DNA of 64,000 nucleotides from Desulfitibacter sp. BRH_c19 (GCA_001515945.1 LOER01000036.1:122692-186691); one strand, 5' to 3'. Counted from the stretch's first letter, positions 1-9,049 are shown. Numbers and translations: made by a program. The notes: generated by a model from the letters alone, not told the origin.

Positions 1-1
1 T

Positions 2-931
2 GAATTAAAAAGCTCCTATAAAGAAGAATTGACTTGCCTTAAGACTCCACTTCCCAGATTTGACTTGATTCTTAAAAAGAATATTGGTGATTTCCTGCCC
101 ATACAGGCAGGTAGAGGATGTCCCAATTCTTGTAGCTTCTGCTCTGTGTACTGCTTATACAAAAACAAGTATCTAAAAAGAGAGATTGCTGATGTTATTC
201 GAGATATTACACAGATAAAGGAACTGGGATTTAGTAAATTTTTATTATTAGATGATAATATTATTGCTGATAGGATGTATCTATTAGAGCTATGTGGAGA
301 AATTAAGAAGCTGAACATGCAGTGGGCATCACAGTGCTCTATAAAAATTGGTGATGATAAAGAATTATTAGAAATTGTTGCTGATAGTGGTTGCCTAGCG
401 TTAAGTTTTGGCCTGGAGAGTATTTCAGTAGAAAGTCTAAAATACATGGATAAATCATGGGCAAAGCCCAAAGAGTACCCCGAACGCATTAAGAATATAC
501 AAGCAGCAGGGATTGATGTATCTACAGAAATGGTGGTGGGTGCCGATGGAGACACCCTCCAATCTATTCAGGATACAGCTAAATTTATTAGTGATAATAA
601 AATTGTTATCCCGAGATTTTATATCCTTACTCCTATACCCGGAACTAAATATTATGAGGATTTAAGAGCCCATCATCGAATATATAAAGAGGATATCTAT
701 TCCTATAATGGAAGTGAGGCAGTTCATATTCCTAAACATATGACTCCTGAGGAATTAACAAAGGCATATTGGGATTTATACAATGAAGTATTTTCTATTT
801 CATCAATTGCAAAGCGTACACTATTTAGAAAAGATTTTTTTACAAAAATGGACAGATATATATTTTATTTCATGATTAATATATATTACAGATATCAGAT
901 TAAGCGAAAGATAACACCGAATATCATATAG
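2..931 (+). CDS. Radical SAM protein, probably B12-binding class (5' end missing)
   Basis: The reading frame is open to the left edge, so the N-terminus, where a cobalamin-binding domain would sit, lies outside. The visible part begins just before the radical SAM core. The CX3CX2C cluster motif reads CPNSCSFC and is preceded by QAGRG, as in B12-type radical SAM enzymes. Downstream LSFGLES and AGIDVSTEMVVG resemble the SAM-binding strands of the TIM barrel. The C-terminal 60 residues are basic and aromatic. The stop is TAG. A second B12-type radical SAM gene follows after a structured repeat, so the two may act on one pathway. The substrate cannot be told from sequence. Confidence 0.8.
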   Translation, partial: ELKSSYKEELTCLKTPLPRFDLILKKNIGDFLPIQAGRGCPNSCSFCSVYCLYKNKYLKREIADVIRDITQIKELGFSKFLLLDDNIIADRMYLLELCGEIKKLNMQWASQCSIKIGDDKELLEIVADSGCLALSFGLESISVESLKYMDKSWAKPKEYPERIKNIQAAGIDVSTEMVVGADGDTLQSIQDTAKFISDNKIVIPRFYILTPIPGTKYYEDLRAHHRIYKEDIYSYNGSEAVHIPKHMTPEELTKAYWDLYNEVFSISSIAKRTLFRKDFFTKMDRYIFYFMINIYYRYQIKRKITPNII

Positions 932-1016
932 AGTGAAACTTCTATCAGTAGGGGGAACTTCATATCCTACTGAAGATTAGTTGAACTAATCGGGGTGTTA
1001 GCGTCCGTTATCCACC
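931..1016 (+). repeat. Structured intergenic repeat, copy A
   Basis: Directly after the stop of the first gene comes GAGTGAAACTT, then a hairpin CAGTAGG/CCTACTG, then a second hairpin GATTAGT-TGA-ACTAATC, then GTTATCCACCAC. Two sequences near 58.8-59.0 kb share the frame (GAAACTT, CTAATC, TATCC-type end) but have a different first hairpin. This looks like a dispersed structured repeat, not a simple terminator, because no T-run follows the hairpins. Confidence 0.5.
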
Positions 1017-1077
1017 ACTTTAGATATTGAAGTGGGGCCCTTACGAACGATCGCACCGGGATAATGAGGAGAAGTGA

Positions 1078-2439
1078 ATGAAAGTACTTTTAGTAAGACC
1101 TCCAAGAATTAAACAAGCAATTACACTAGGAGAATTCATGTATAGTGAGCCTATTGGTCTAGAAATTATCTACGCCATGCTAGAACATAGGCATCAAGTG
1201 GAAATTTTAGACCTAATGTCCGATAAAGTGAAAATTGAGGATAAGCTAAAAGAATATAAACCCCAAGTAGTGGGCATCACCACACTATGCATAGATGTTC
1301 CAATAGTCAATGCTATAACAGAAGAAGTTAAGAAGTATGACCCAGCCATAGTGACACTCATAGGAGGAACCCAGGCTTTTTTGAATCCTCAGGCATTTTT
1401 CATTAGTTCTGTTGATCATGTCATGAAATATACTACTACTAAAAACATAACAGAGCTGTTTTATTATCTTGAAAACTGGGCTAATGTACCACTTATTGAC
1501 GGTATCTTTAGTCGTGGAAATAATTTCGAAGCTACCAATTCTCAAGGAATTAACGAATACATTCATCCTAACAGGACAGCAACCGCCAAATATAGAAATT
1601 ACTATTCCTACTTTGGATATAGACCTGCTGCTATTATGGCAACTGCTCAAGGATGCTCGAAAACATGTCGCTTTTGCTTAAGGTGGAAAATTGAAGGACA
1701 TAGAGAAAAGTATTTTCCTATGGATTTTGTGATGGAAGAAATTCGCAGTATTAAAGAAGGAACTATTATGGTTTTTGATAATGATTTTCTACATAATGCA
1801 GATAGGATCAACACACTCTGTGATTTTCTTGAAAGCGAGAATATTAAGAAGAAGTTTATCTGTTATGCTAGTGTGCACAGTATCCTAAAAAATAAAAATA
1901 TGGTAAGAAGATTCAAAAGCTTAGGCTTAAAGGCAGTATTGGTCGGATATGAATCTTTTAATGATGAAGAAATGCAGAGCTATCAGAAGAAATCAACAAT
2001 TGAGGATAACTTTGAGGCAAGTAAATTCATGAAATCAATTGGTCTTGATGTATGGGCCTCCTTTATGTTTCATCCCGATTGGACTGGCGCAGATTTCAAA
2101 GCATTTAGAAGATATATACAACTCTTAAGTCCTGAGCTTAGTTCTCTTTCACCACTTACACCTTTTCCTAATTTGCCACTATATAAAGAATATAAAGATA
2201 GAGTGCTAGTAAAGAAGGAGGACTACGAAAAATGGAGCTTCGGACAAGTTACAATTATACCTTCCAACATGAGCTTAAGAAGATATTATTTTGAAATTTT
2301 AAAAACCAACCTATATGTCAATATACCATTAAAGAATGTTGCTTATATGGTGAGAAAATTCGGGTTTTTAACAGTATTTAGGCTCTTTAAGGGATCATCT
2401 AACTTATTTATGAGGTATGTTAAGATAATGATTGAATAA
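1078..2439 (+). CDS. B12-binding radical SAM protein
   Basis: A 453-residue protein with an N-terminal B12-binding Rossmann-like domain (MKVLLVRPPR, then VVGITTLC and VTLIGGTQA, about residues 1-145) and a radical SAM core (cluster motif CSKTCRFC, about residue 198). FDNDFLHNADRI and VLVGYESFNDEEM match later core strands. No DXHXXG motif is visible, which is common in B12 radical SAM methylases and cyclases. GAGGAG precedes the ATG. It follows another radical SAM gene and precedes a FliB-like methylase, so a modification pathway is possible. The substrate is unknown. Confidence 0.85.
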   Translation: MKVLLVRPPRIKQAITLGEFMYSEPIGLEIIYAMLEHRHQVEILDLMSDKVKIEDKLKEYKPQVVGITTLCIDVPIVNAITEEVKKYDPAIVTLIGGTQAFLNPQAFFISSVDHVMKYTTTKNITELFYYLENWANVPLIDGIFSRGNNFEATNSQGINEYIHPNRTATAKYRNYYSYFGYRPAAIMATAQGCSKTCRFCLRWKIEGHREKYFPMDFVMEEIRSIKEGTIMVFDNDFLHNADRINTLCDFLESENIKKKFICYASVHSILKNKNMVRRFKSLGLKAVLVGYESFNDEEMQSYQKKSTIEDNFEASKFMKSIGLDVWASFMFHPDWTGADFKAFRRYIQLLSPELSSLSPLTPFPNLPLYKEYKDRVLVKKEDYEKWSFGQVTIIPSNMSLRRYYFEILKTNLYVNIPLKNVAYMVRKFGFLTVFRLFKGSSNLFMRYVKIMIE

Positions 2440-2484
2440 AGTCGGTAGCGTAAAAAATTTTCTCTAAGGAGATTACTAAAGAAT

Positions 2485-3690
2485 ATGAATATTGATAAAG
2501 AATTTAAAATATTACAACCAAAATATTATAGTAGGTTTCAGTGTGACCCAATCAAATGTCATGAGACCTGTTGTGAACGATGGAAGATAATCGTGGATAA
2601 AAGTACTTTTGAGAAATATTTCCAGAGTGAAAATGCGACCATTAAAGAGATTGTAAAAACAGGACTTTCTATAAATGAAACATCTATCAATGACGATGAC
2701 TTTGCCATCATCAATCTAAATAACGAAATGGTGTGTCCGTTTTTAAATCAGAATAATCTTTGCGAAATATTTATCAACATGGGAGAGAGCAGTTTGTCAA
2801 AAACATGCAAAAATTACCCTCGAACAATCATCTTAGTAAACGATGTGATGGAACGTGGATTAGAAATGTCTTGTTCGGTTGCTGCTGAACGGGCTTTGCT
2901 AGATGAGAATGGTATAGAATTCGAGCACGTTTTGGATACTGTAAAGTTGAATGACATTTATGTAGTTTCACCTAGTATTGAAGACTTGAAGCAAATAGAA
3001 ATCGTCAAAGAAATCAGAACAACGGTTATTGACCTCTTGCAAACTCGAACAATTGAGTTAAGTGACCGAGTAGCACTTGTAGGTTATTTTTTGAATCAAG
3101 TCATAGGTGACATTGATTTTTCAGATCTCCATTACGAAGAAGCACTATTCAGAATAAAAGAGGCAAAACTTCTCATTAACTTGCAAAACAGCCGTCAGTT
3201 TCATCATTTAAATACAATACTTTCAATGAAGTTTAAAGAAGGCGACAGTATCAGTTTTTTTTCGAAGCGATACATAGAATGTTTAATGCAAGTCTTAGAT
3301 GTCTTCGCAAGTGTCAAAGGTAAGGAGTTGGAAAAGCACTATAAGAGAAACTATGAAAAATATCTAAAGCCTTATTTAGATAAAAAATCCTATGTCTTAG
3401 AGAACTTTCTTGTAAATTATATTTTTATTTATAGTGACGAATTCTTCAAATTGAATGACATTTGGACTTCATATTTGAAATTAAGTGTGGTTTACGGCTT
3501 GCTCAAATTTAACCTAGTTGGGCTAGCTACCTATAATAAAGGAATGAATGATGACTTGGCACTTAAATTGATTCAATCGTTATCAAAAACTATTATTTCT
3601 GATAAGACATATTTGGAAGCTGTTATTAAATACTTAGAAGAAGAAAAATTAGTGGAGTATGCTGAGTTAATAACACTTATTGTGGATTGA
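2485..3690 (+). CDS. fliB: FliB-like lysine-N-methylase / YkgJ-type cysteine cluster protein
   Basis: A 401-residue protein with the cysteine pattern of the flagellin lysine-N-methylase family: CDPIKCHETCCERW near residue 20, CPFLNQNNLCEIF near 92, LSKTCKNYPR near 110 and LEMSCSVAAE near 130. FliB proteins methylate lysines of flagellin, and the Cys residues probably bind an Fe-S cluster. The length fits the family. AAGGAGA lies before the ATG. No flagellar gene is nearby, so the target may be another protein. The stop is TGA followed at once by TAG. Confidence 0.75.
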   Translation: MNIDKEFKILQPKYYSRFQCDPIKCHETCCERWKIIVDKSTFEKYFQSENATIKEIVKTGLSINETSINDDDFAIINLNNEMVCPFLNQNNLCEIFINMGESSLSKTCKNYPRTIILVNDVMERGLEMSCSVAAERALLDENGIEFEHVLDTVKLNDIYVVSPSIEDLKQIEIVKEIRTTVIDLLQTRTIELSDRVALVGYFLNQVIGDIDFSDLHYEEALFRIKEAKLLINLQNSRQFHHLNTILSMKFKEGDSISFFSKRYIECLMQVLDVFASVKGKELEKHYKRNYEKYLKPYLDKKSYVLENFLVNYIFIYSDEFFKLNDIWTSYLKLSVVYGLLKFNLVGLATYNKGMNDDLALKLIQSLSKTIISDKTYLEAVIKYLEEEKLVEYAELITLIVD

Positions 3691-3765
3691 TAGATGGCAG
3701 AAACGGCATATCTAGGGGACTATAATTTCATACTTAATTATAAAGATAAAGGAGAAATGTTTATA

Positions 3766-4236
3766 ATGAATAATAAGAAAAAATTAATACAAAAGTATCA
3801 ACAAACTTTAGCAGGAACTAAAGAGGAGATATTTCCGCTGTTATGTCCTGTTCGTGAGAAGGAATGGCTCCAGGACTGGGACTATAATATGATTTACTCA
3901 GAAAGTGGATATGCAGAAAAAGGCTGCATGTTTGAGACAAATAATAATTACGGTAGCTATCGTTGGATAATGACAAAACATGATAGTGATAATTTTGGAA
4001 TACAATTTGTGAAGACTACTAAGGAGAATATAGTCGTAATAATAGATATTGATTTAAAAGAAAAAAATGAAAGATTAACTTATTGTAAAATTCAATATAC
4101 ATTTATAGCCATAGGGGAGGAAGCTTCAGAGCATATGTATAAAGAAAATACTGAAGAGCACTTTAATGAACATATGAAAAAATGGGAAGATTCATTGAAT
4201 TATTATTTGAAGCATGGTGAAATGTTAATAGATTGA
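3766..4236 (+). CDS. Small START/SRPBCC-like protein
   Basis: I place the start at ATG 3766 because AAAGGAG lies 11 bases upstream; the longer frame from 3694 has no ribosome site. The 156-residue product has PLLCPVREKEWLQDWDYN near its N-terminus, then alternating beta strands and a C-terminal amphipathic helix (EHMKKWEDSLNYYL). This pattern is typical of SRPBCC-fold proteins, which bind hydrophobic ligands. The ligand is unknown. It lies downstream of the fliB-like gene in the same direction. Confidence 0.6.
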   Translation: MNNKKKLIQKYQQTLAGTKEEIFPLLCPVREKEWLQDWDYNMIYSESGYAEKGCMFETNNNYGSYRWIMTKHDSDNFGIQFVKTTKENIVVIIDIDLKEKNERLTYCKIQYTFIAIGEEASEHMYKENTEEHFNEHMKKWEDSLNYYLKHGEMLID

Positions 4237-4280
4237 CCTATAGTATTATATGCTTACTAACCGCCTATTGTCCCGTAAAT

Positions 4281-4322
4281 ACAGGTTCTTTGTAATCGAT
4301 TATATAAAGTAGGAACCTTTAA
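4281..4322 (+). terminator. Weak terminator-like hairpin
   Basis: AGGTTC (4283-4288) pairs with GAACCT (4313-4318), followed by TTAATAG. The loop is long (24 bases), so this is a weak candidate for ending the gene that stops at 4236. Confidence 0.35.
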
Positions 4323-4380
4323 TAGTAATAAACGTCAAATAAATAAAAGGATATATAAAACTTACAAGGAGTTAAAATCT

Positions 4381-5604
4381 ATGAAAAGAACAATATTAAG
4401 GCTACTTGTTATTTGCTTCTTGGTGTTTAGTTTAGGAGGATGTAGCACAGATTCTAATGGTGGAAAATACAGCTACAACAAAGAAAAGATAGATTATAGA
4501 GTTGTAGAGGGTAATACCGAGTTTTCCTTTGATCTTTTCCGGGAACTTAATAAGGAAGATGAGAATAATAATATTTTCATATCACCTCTTAGTGTTTCTA
4601 CCGCTCTTACAATGACCTATCAAGGCGCTAGGAATTCAACACGTGACGGGATGGGTGAAGCTTTAAATTATAAAGATATAGATAATCAACTTCTTAATGA
4701 AAGCTATCAAAACCTTTTGGGATATTTAGGTCAGATAGATGATAGAATTGAGCTAAATATCAATAATTCGATTTGGATAAGGGAAGGGGAAGCAATAAAG
4801 CAAGATTTCATTGAGATTAATAAAAATGTGTTTGATGCTTATGTTGCTGAACTGGATTTTTCCAAGAAGGATTCTGCTGATAAAATAAATCGATGGATTA
4901 AGGATTCAACTAATGGCAAAATTGAAAAAATGATTGATGATCAAATTTCCTCTAATGTAATAATGTACTTAATAAATGCCATCTATTTTAAAGGAGAATG
5001 GACTGAACAATTCGAAAAGGAAAACACCTTTGAAACTGAATTTCAGGCGGGTGACGGGGAAACTCAAGAAGTTAAGATGATGAGTAAAAAAGGTGAGATA
5101 GAGTATGGTGCAGGAGATGACTTCGAGGCAGTAAAGCTTTCTTATGGAAATGAAAAAACCTCGATGTATCTTATACTTCCCAAAGGAGATGCATCAATTA
5201 ATACCTTTATAAATAACATGGACTCAGTCAAGTGGGAGAAAATAAGGAGTAGTATTTCAAAAAGAGAGGATGTTATCCTCCAGATACCTCGTTTTAAAAT
5301 TGAATATGGAATTAAGAAATTAAATGATAGTCTGACTAATCTAGGTATGGGAGAAGCTTTTACTGATTCTGCAGATTTTTCTGGAATAAGGGATAGTATA
5401 TTTATTAATAGAGTTCTTCATAAGGCAGTTATAGAGGTTAATGAGGAGGGAAGTGAGGCGGCAGGAGTTACAGTAGTGGAGATGGTTGAATCAGCAGCCA
5501 TGGAACCAATAACCTTTATCGCAGATAAACCTTTTACATTTATAATTGCAGATGAGGATTTTGGAACTATACTCTTTATGGGTAAGATGTATAATGTGGA
5601 TTGA
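4381..5604 (+). CDS. Serpin family protease inhibitor, predicted lipoprotein
   Basis: A 407-residue serpin with a lipoprotein signal peptide (MKRTILRLL, lipobox LGGC, Cys21), so it should be anchored outside the membrane. Serpin signatures include NIFISPLSVSTAL, NAIYFKGEW, the hinge EEGSEAAGVT near residue 360 and the C-terminal KPFTFIIADEDFG. Small residues at P15-P9 of the hinge suggest an inhibitory serpin that traps a serine or cysteine protease. Counting from the hinge puts the scissile bond near VES-AAM, but this is uncertain by a few residues. ACAAGGAG precedes the ATG. It stands alone between relic DNA and a small gene. Confidence 0.93.
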   Translation: MKRTILRLLVICFLVFSLGGCSTDSNGGKYSYNKEKIDYRVVEGNTEFSFDLFRELNKEDENNNIFISPLSVSTALTMTYQGARNSTRDGMGEALNYKDIDNQLLNESYQNLLGYLGQIDDRIELNINNSIWIREGEAIKQDFIEINKNVFDAYVAELDFSKKDSADKINRWIKDSTNGKIEKMIDDQISSNVIMYLINAIYFKGEWTEQFEKENTFETEFQAGDGETQEVKMMSKKGEIEYGAGDDFEAVKLSYGNEKTSMYLILPKGDASINTFINNMDSVKWEKIRSSISKREDVILQIPRFKIEYGIKKLNDSLTNLGMGEAFTDSADFSGIRDSIFINRVLHKAVIEVNEEGSEAAGVTVVEMVESAAMEPITFIADKPFTFIIADEDFGTILFMGKMYNVD

Positions 5605-5680
5605 CATAGGTGTTCAAATAATTTTGCCGGCAAACTATTTAGAAGATCATACTATGGAGGTACTAGCTTCTTTATAGTAT

Positions 5681-6103
5681 TTACTAGCAAGAGAACGTCT
5701 GGATTTAACCTACTATTACAATAAAGTGATACTAGATCCTAACCTTGATATAGAGACCCCCCATCACTCCGACTGTGGAACTAGTGGTGTTTGTAAATCA
5801 CCGTTGATGGAACAGCTTCAAATCTTTGGTTCAAAAAGTATTTATATAGGTGATGGATTCTCAGATTTTTGTCCTAGTAAAAAAGCTGATATGGTTTTTG
5901 CCAAGAATATACTGTATAAGCGTCCCAGATTAACAGAAGGTATGGTTATTACAATAGAACCTATGATAAATGAGGGGACGTGGTTTTGCCGAATGAATTC
6001 CAATGGATGGACAGCAAGAACTGTTGACGGTAAGTTATCAGCACAATACGAGCATACAGCAGCGATAACCAAAGATGGACCATTAGTATTAACTCAACAG
6101 TAA
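5681..6103 (+). pseudogene. Relic: MtnX-like phosphatase piece joined in frame to methionine aminopeptidase C-terminus
   Basis: The frame opens after a TAG at 5675. Its first part (ILDPNLDIETPHHSDCG, then IYIGDGFSDFCPSKKAD) matches the C-terminal half of MtnX-like HAD phosphatases. From about 5925 it switches to the last 60 residues of type I methionine aminopeptidase (EGMVITIEPMINEGTW, then GKLSAQYEHTAAITKDGP). The aminopeptidase part has two metal-ligand Glu residues but lacks the upstream Asp, Asp and His ligands, and the phosphatase lacks its nucleophile. No ribosome site precedes the GTG at 5726. I read it as two gene ends fused by deletion and decaying. Confidence 0.8.
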
Positions 6104-6194
6104 TCAAGATGAGATTGTCTAACCAAAAAACTGTATTATAGATAATCTTCCAATTCCTAAGACATGAAATACTTTAAGAAGGGTGAGGTGTAAA

Positions 6195-6533
6195 ATGAAA
6201 AAAGTAACTATGTTTACTACTAAGACATGACCACACTGTAAAACTGCGAAAGAGTTTCTTTCGAGTCGAGGTATTATTTTTGAAGAAAAGGATATAAACG
6301 AGGACCCTATAGCAAGGGCTGAGTTTTCACGAAGAAATTTACAAGGGGTACCAGCATTTTTAATAGGTGACCAAGTAGTTGTTGGACTAGACAAACAAAA
6401 AATTGAGAGTCTATTGGATTATACTGTTTTTAGTTGTGAAAAGTGTGGCACGCGTATGAGAGTACCAAAGAATAAAGGTAAAATTATAGTCACCTGTCCC
6501 AAATGTTTGAATAAGTTTAATATGTCAACCTAA
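6195..6533 (+). CDS. Selenocysteine-containing glutaredoxin with C-terminal zinc ribbon
   Basis: Reading through TGA at 6228-6230 gives a 112-residue protein. MKKVTMFTTKT-U-PHC puts Sec exactly at the first Cys of the glutaredoxin CPXC site. The rest is a normal glutaredoxin: EEKDINEDPIARAEF, the cis-Pro motif GVPAF and GLDKQKIESLL. A C-terminal zinc ribbon follows (CEKCGTRMRVP, CPKCLNKF). A stem-loop lies 12 bases after the TGA: ACU-(G)-CGAAAG, loop AGUUU, CUUUCG-AGU (6243-6266). It has G in the first two loop bases, as expected of a bacterial SECIS. GAGGTG precedes the ATG. Standard gene calling would miss it. Zn-ribbon Sec-glutaredoxins could be thiol reductants with a metal or target-binding tail. 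A broken gene is unlikely because the downstream frame is fully conserved. Confidence 0.9.
6243..6266 (+). promoter_or_regulatory. Candidate bacterial SECIS stem-loop
   Basis: The stem ACU/AGU and CGAAAG/CUUUCG has one bulged G at 6246 and a five-base loop AGUUU. It starts 12 bases downstream of the UGA at 6228-6230, with the loop 22 bases after it, inside the window known for SelB-dependent decoding. It also encodes ordinary glutaredoxin residues. Confidence 0.75.
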
Positions 6534-6568
6534 AGGTTTAGGAACTGCAAATAGCATCTTCCTAGGAA

Positions 6569-8140
6569 TTAATCTTTTTTTAGATAACTCTTTTCAGCCT
6601 CTTCAATTATTCTTTGAATAGTAGATTTAAACAAAGGTTTGTGAAAAGGCATCATCAGTTTCCAATATAAAAGGCCAAAAAATCCAAAGGGTTCAAAGTA
6701 AGCTCTTAGGGTTAATTTATACTGTCCTATTGATTGGCTCATACCAAGGGTATCAGTAATCGACTTTCCCATACTTGAAGAGATCCAGTTATCTTGACAC
6801 ATTGTCTGACCTTGGTGTTGGGGTTTCAAGGAAAATTCTAGCCAGCCACGGCCTGGTATCTTAAAATCCACCTGTAAGCGCAACAATTGGCCTTCCTCTA
6901 AAGCTTCCACACGAAAAAAGTCTAATTGATCTCCTACTCGTAAGGAGGTTTGGCTACGACGTCCCCTCTGCAGTCCGGAACCACCCAAAAACTGATCTGC
7001 TAAACCTCTCAATGCCCACATAAATTTATAGGAAGGCCATCCCCTGCTTCCACCAACACATTTTATCACTTGGAATACTTCACGAGGATCTGCCCATGTC
7101 AAGCCAGAGATTTCCTTAACAAAAAGACCTTCACGCTGACTAAGTGTTACTGGAGAAAAATGCCTATTGTCTATGGAATAGTAGGTACCTGCCCAATGGG
7201 TTTCTATCTTATTAAATCGTTGCTCTTTTAAAGCTATATCTATAGACTTCTGAACAGACAAAGGCTTATGGTCAAATAATTTTGAGGCAGTATGATTTTG
7301 AACTACCACATCATTTTTCAAACCTTCTATTAAAGGTGTGGCGATATTACGAGGAATGGGCGTGATAAAATTAACAAAATACGAGAGGAATCTTGTTGGC
7401 AAAAAAGGCAGTATAAGAATTCTTCTTTTTAAATTACGTGAACGGGCATAGGTCCTAAATAGCTCCTCATAGGTCAACTTGGTACTACCGCCGATTTCTA
7501 TTGTTTGGCCAGCAGTTTCTGGGATTTTTAGTGCTGTTGATAGATAGTATAGTATATCTTCAATGGCAATAGGTTGTGTCCAGCTCTTTATCCATTTAGG
7601 AGCAATAATAATAGGTAATCTCTCTGTCAAATAACGCACTAGCTCGAAAGAAACACTACCGGATCCAATGATCTGTGCAGCTCTAAACTCAGTAACTGGA
7701 ACTCCATATTGAGCCAGCACTTTTCCCGTTTTTTGTCGACTATGCAAATGCTCAGATAAGGCCTTGTCATCTTTACTGCCTAGTCCACTAAGATAAATAA
7801 TACGCTTTATACCGCATTTTTTGGCAATGCCTCCAAAATTATGGGCTGCCTTCAAATCTCTTTGATGAAAATCCTTGCCCTTAGCCATGGAATGAATAAG
7901 ATAGTATGCATAATCTATACCTTCCATAGCTTTTTCTAAGGTTTCCGGCTCAAATACGTCTCCCTTGAAAATCTCAACGCTTTGCCAGTTGCGAGAGCTT
8001 ACATCTTCGTAGTTTCTTATAAAACATCGTACCTGATAGTCTTGATTCAGGAGATAAGGAATGAGTCGTCCTCCAACATAACCAGTAGCACCAGTTACCA
8101 ATACTCGTGGACTTACTTCTTTTTTAATCACCATAGACAT
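6569..8140 (-). CDS. NAD(P)-binding SDR protein with DUF2867 C-terminal domain
   Basis: A 523-residue protein. The N-terminal half is an atypical extended SDR: VLVTGATGYVGGRL binds the dinucleotide (about residues 12-25), followed by GDVFEPETLEKAM, YLIHSM, IYLSGLG and the YSL-type loops of NmrA/YbjT-like proteins. The C-terminal part (FEPFGFFGLLYWKLM near the end) matches DUF2867. The start at 8140 is favoured because AAGGA lies 9 bases upstream; ATG 8149 touches it. The protein may act on quinone- or lipid-like substrates, but this is only family inference. It is divergent from yajQ. Confidence 0.8.
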   Translation of the reverse strand: MSMVIKKEVSPRVLVTGATGYVGGRLIPYLLNQDYQVRCFIRNYEDVSSRNWQSVEIFKGDVFEPETLEKAMEGIDYAYYLIHSMAKGKDFHQRDLKAAHNFGGIAKKCGIKRIIYLSGLGSKDDKALSEHLHSRQKTGKVLAQYGVPVTEFRAAQIIGSGSVSFELVRYLTERLPIIIAPKWIKSWTQPIAIEDILYYLSTALKIPETAGQTIEIGGSTKLTYEELFRTYARSRNLKRRILILPFLPTRFLSYFVNFITPIPRNIATPLIEGLKNDVVVQNHTASKLFDHKPLSVQKSIDIALKEQRFNKIETHWAGTYYSIDNRHFSPVTLSQREGLFVKEISGLTWADPREVFQVIKCVGGSRGWPSYKFMWALRGLADQFLGGSGLQRGRRSQTSLRVGDQLDFFRVEALEEGQLLRLQVDFKIPGRGWLEFSLKPQHQGQTMCQDNWISSSMGKSITDTLGMSQSIGQYKLTLRAYFEPFGFFGLLYWKLMMPFHKPLFKSTIQRIIEEAEKSYLKKD

Positions 8141-8493
8141 ATGCCCCATTCCTTTTTAGAATTGTAGTGATTACTATAATCATACCTGTAGTTGATTACC
8201 AAGACAATTATAAAGTTATAGATGCGGCAAAATAAAAAAGTGTGGTAGATGGATAGTTACCCTTTATTGTATAATAAGTGAAGATAAACTACCAGATATT
8301 TATAATAAACTATAGAGTAAATTTTAGAGCTTAAATTTTAGAAGAAACTTGAATATAATGGTTAGCCCTTGAGTAATGTTCATACATATGCAATAATACC
8401 TTAAATAGCAATAATTGGAGACGATCTCTAGAGTATTGTGTAGTCCTAGGTAAAAATGAATGTTATTTAAATATAAAGGAGATGTGTACGGAT
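8141..8493. other. Intergenic region between divergent genes
   Basis: About 350 AT-rich bases separate the SDR gene (minus) from yajQ (plus). I see no gene, no tRNA and no clear hairpin. Several TATAAT-like words occur, but none has a well-spaced -35 that I would defend. Confidence 0.5.
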
Positions 8494-8985
8494 ATGGCTA
8501 AAGCAGAAACTTTTGATGTTGTGTCCAGGGTAGATATGCAAGAGGTGGACAATGCCATTAATCAAACAAATAAGGAAATACAGCAAAGGTATGACTTTAA
8601 AAACAGTAAGTCTATAGTGAGTTTAGAAGAAGACAATGTAAAAGTAATTGCAGATGATGATTTTAAGCTAAGGAGCGTTATTGATATTCTACAGACAAAG
8701 TTAGTACGTAGAAAGGTGCCAATCAAGAATTTGGAATATGGTAAAGCGGAAGACGCAAGTAGTGGAACAGTACGTCAACTAATAAAACTTAAGCAAGGTA
8801 TTGAATCAGAAACAGCAAAAAAAATAGTTAAGGATATTAAAGGAATGAAGATTAAAGTACAGGCTCAGATTATGGATGATCAAGTTCGCGTGTCAGGTAA
8901 AAACAGAGATGATTTACAAACTGTAATTGCTTTTCTGAAGGAACAGGATTATAAACTAGATCTGCAATTTACTAATTATCGCTAA
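8494..8985 (+). CDS. yajQ: YajQ family nucleotide-binding protein
   Basis: A 163-residue protein, the exact usual size of YajQ, when started at ATG 8494, with AAAGGAG 12 bases upstream (a longer frame from 8482 has no spacing). Landmarks are [11 protein letters not shown] at the N-terminus, [29 protein letters not shown] and the C-terminal [14 protein letters not shown]. YajQ proteins bind nucleotides, in some bacteria cyclic di-GMP, and help transcription or stress control. It is transcribed alone and ends at a strong terminator. Confidence 0.95.
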   Translation: MAKAETFDVVSRVDMQEVDNAINQTNKEIQQRYDFKNSKSIVSLEEDNVKVIADDDFKLRSVIDILQTKLVRRKVPIKNLEYGKAEDASSGTVRQLIKLKQGIESETAKKIVKDIKGMKIKVQAQIMDDQVRVSGKNRDDLQTVIAFLKEQDYKLDLQFTNYR

Positions 8986-9049
8986 TTTAGAGAGAACTCG
9001 TTGAGCAAAAGCTTAATATTGGAGAATTATAGTGTTTCGTAATAATATG

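Noticed and set aside
6228..6230. TGA as a nonsense mutation in a glutaredoxin gene
   Set aside because: The frame after it is fully coherent, the TGA replaces exactly the active-site Cys, and a SECIS-like stem follows. Selenocysteine explains this better.
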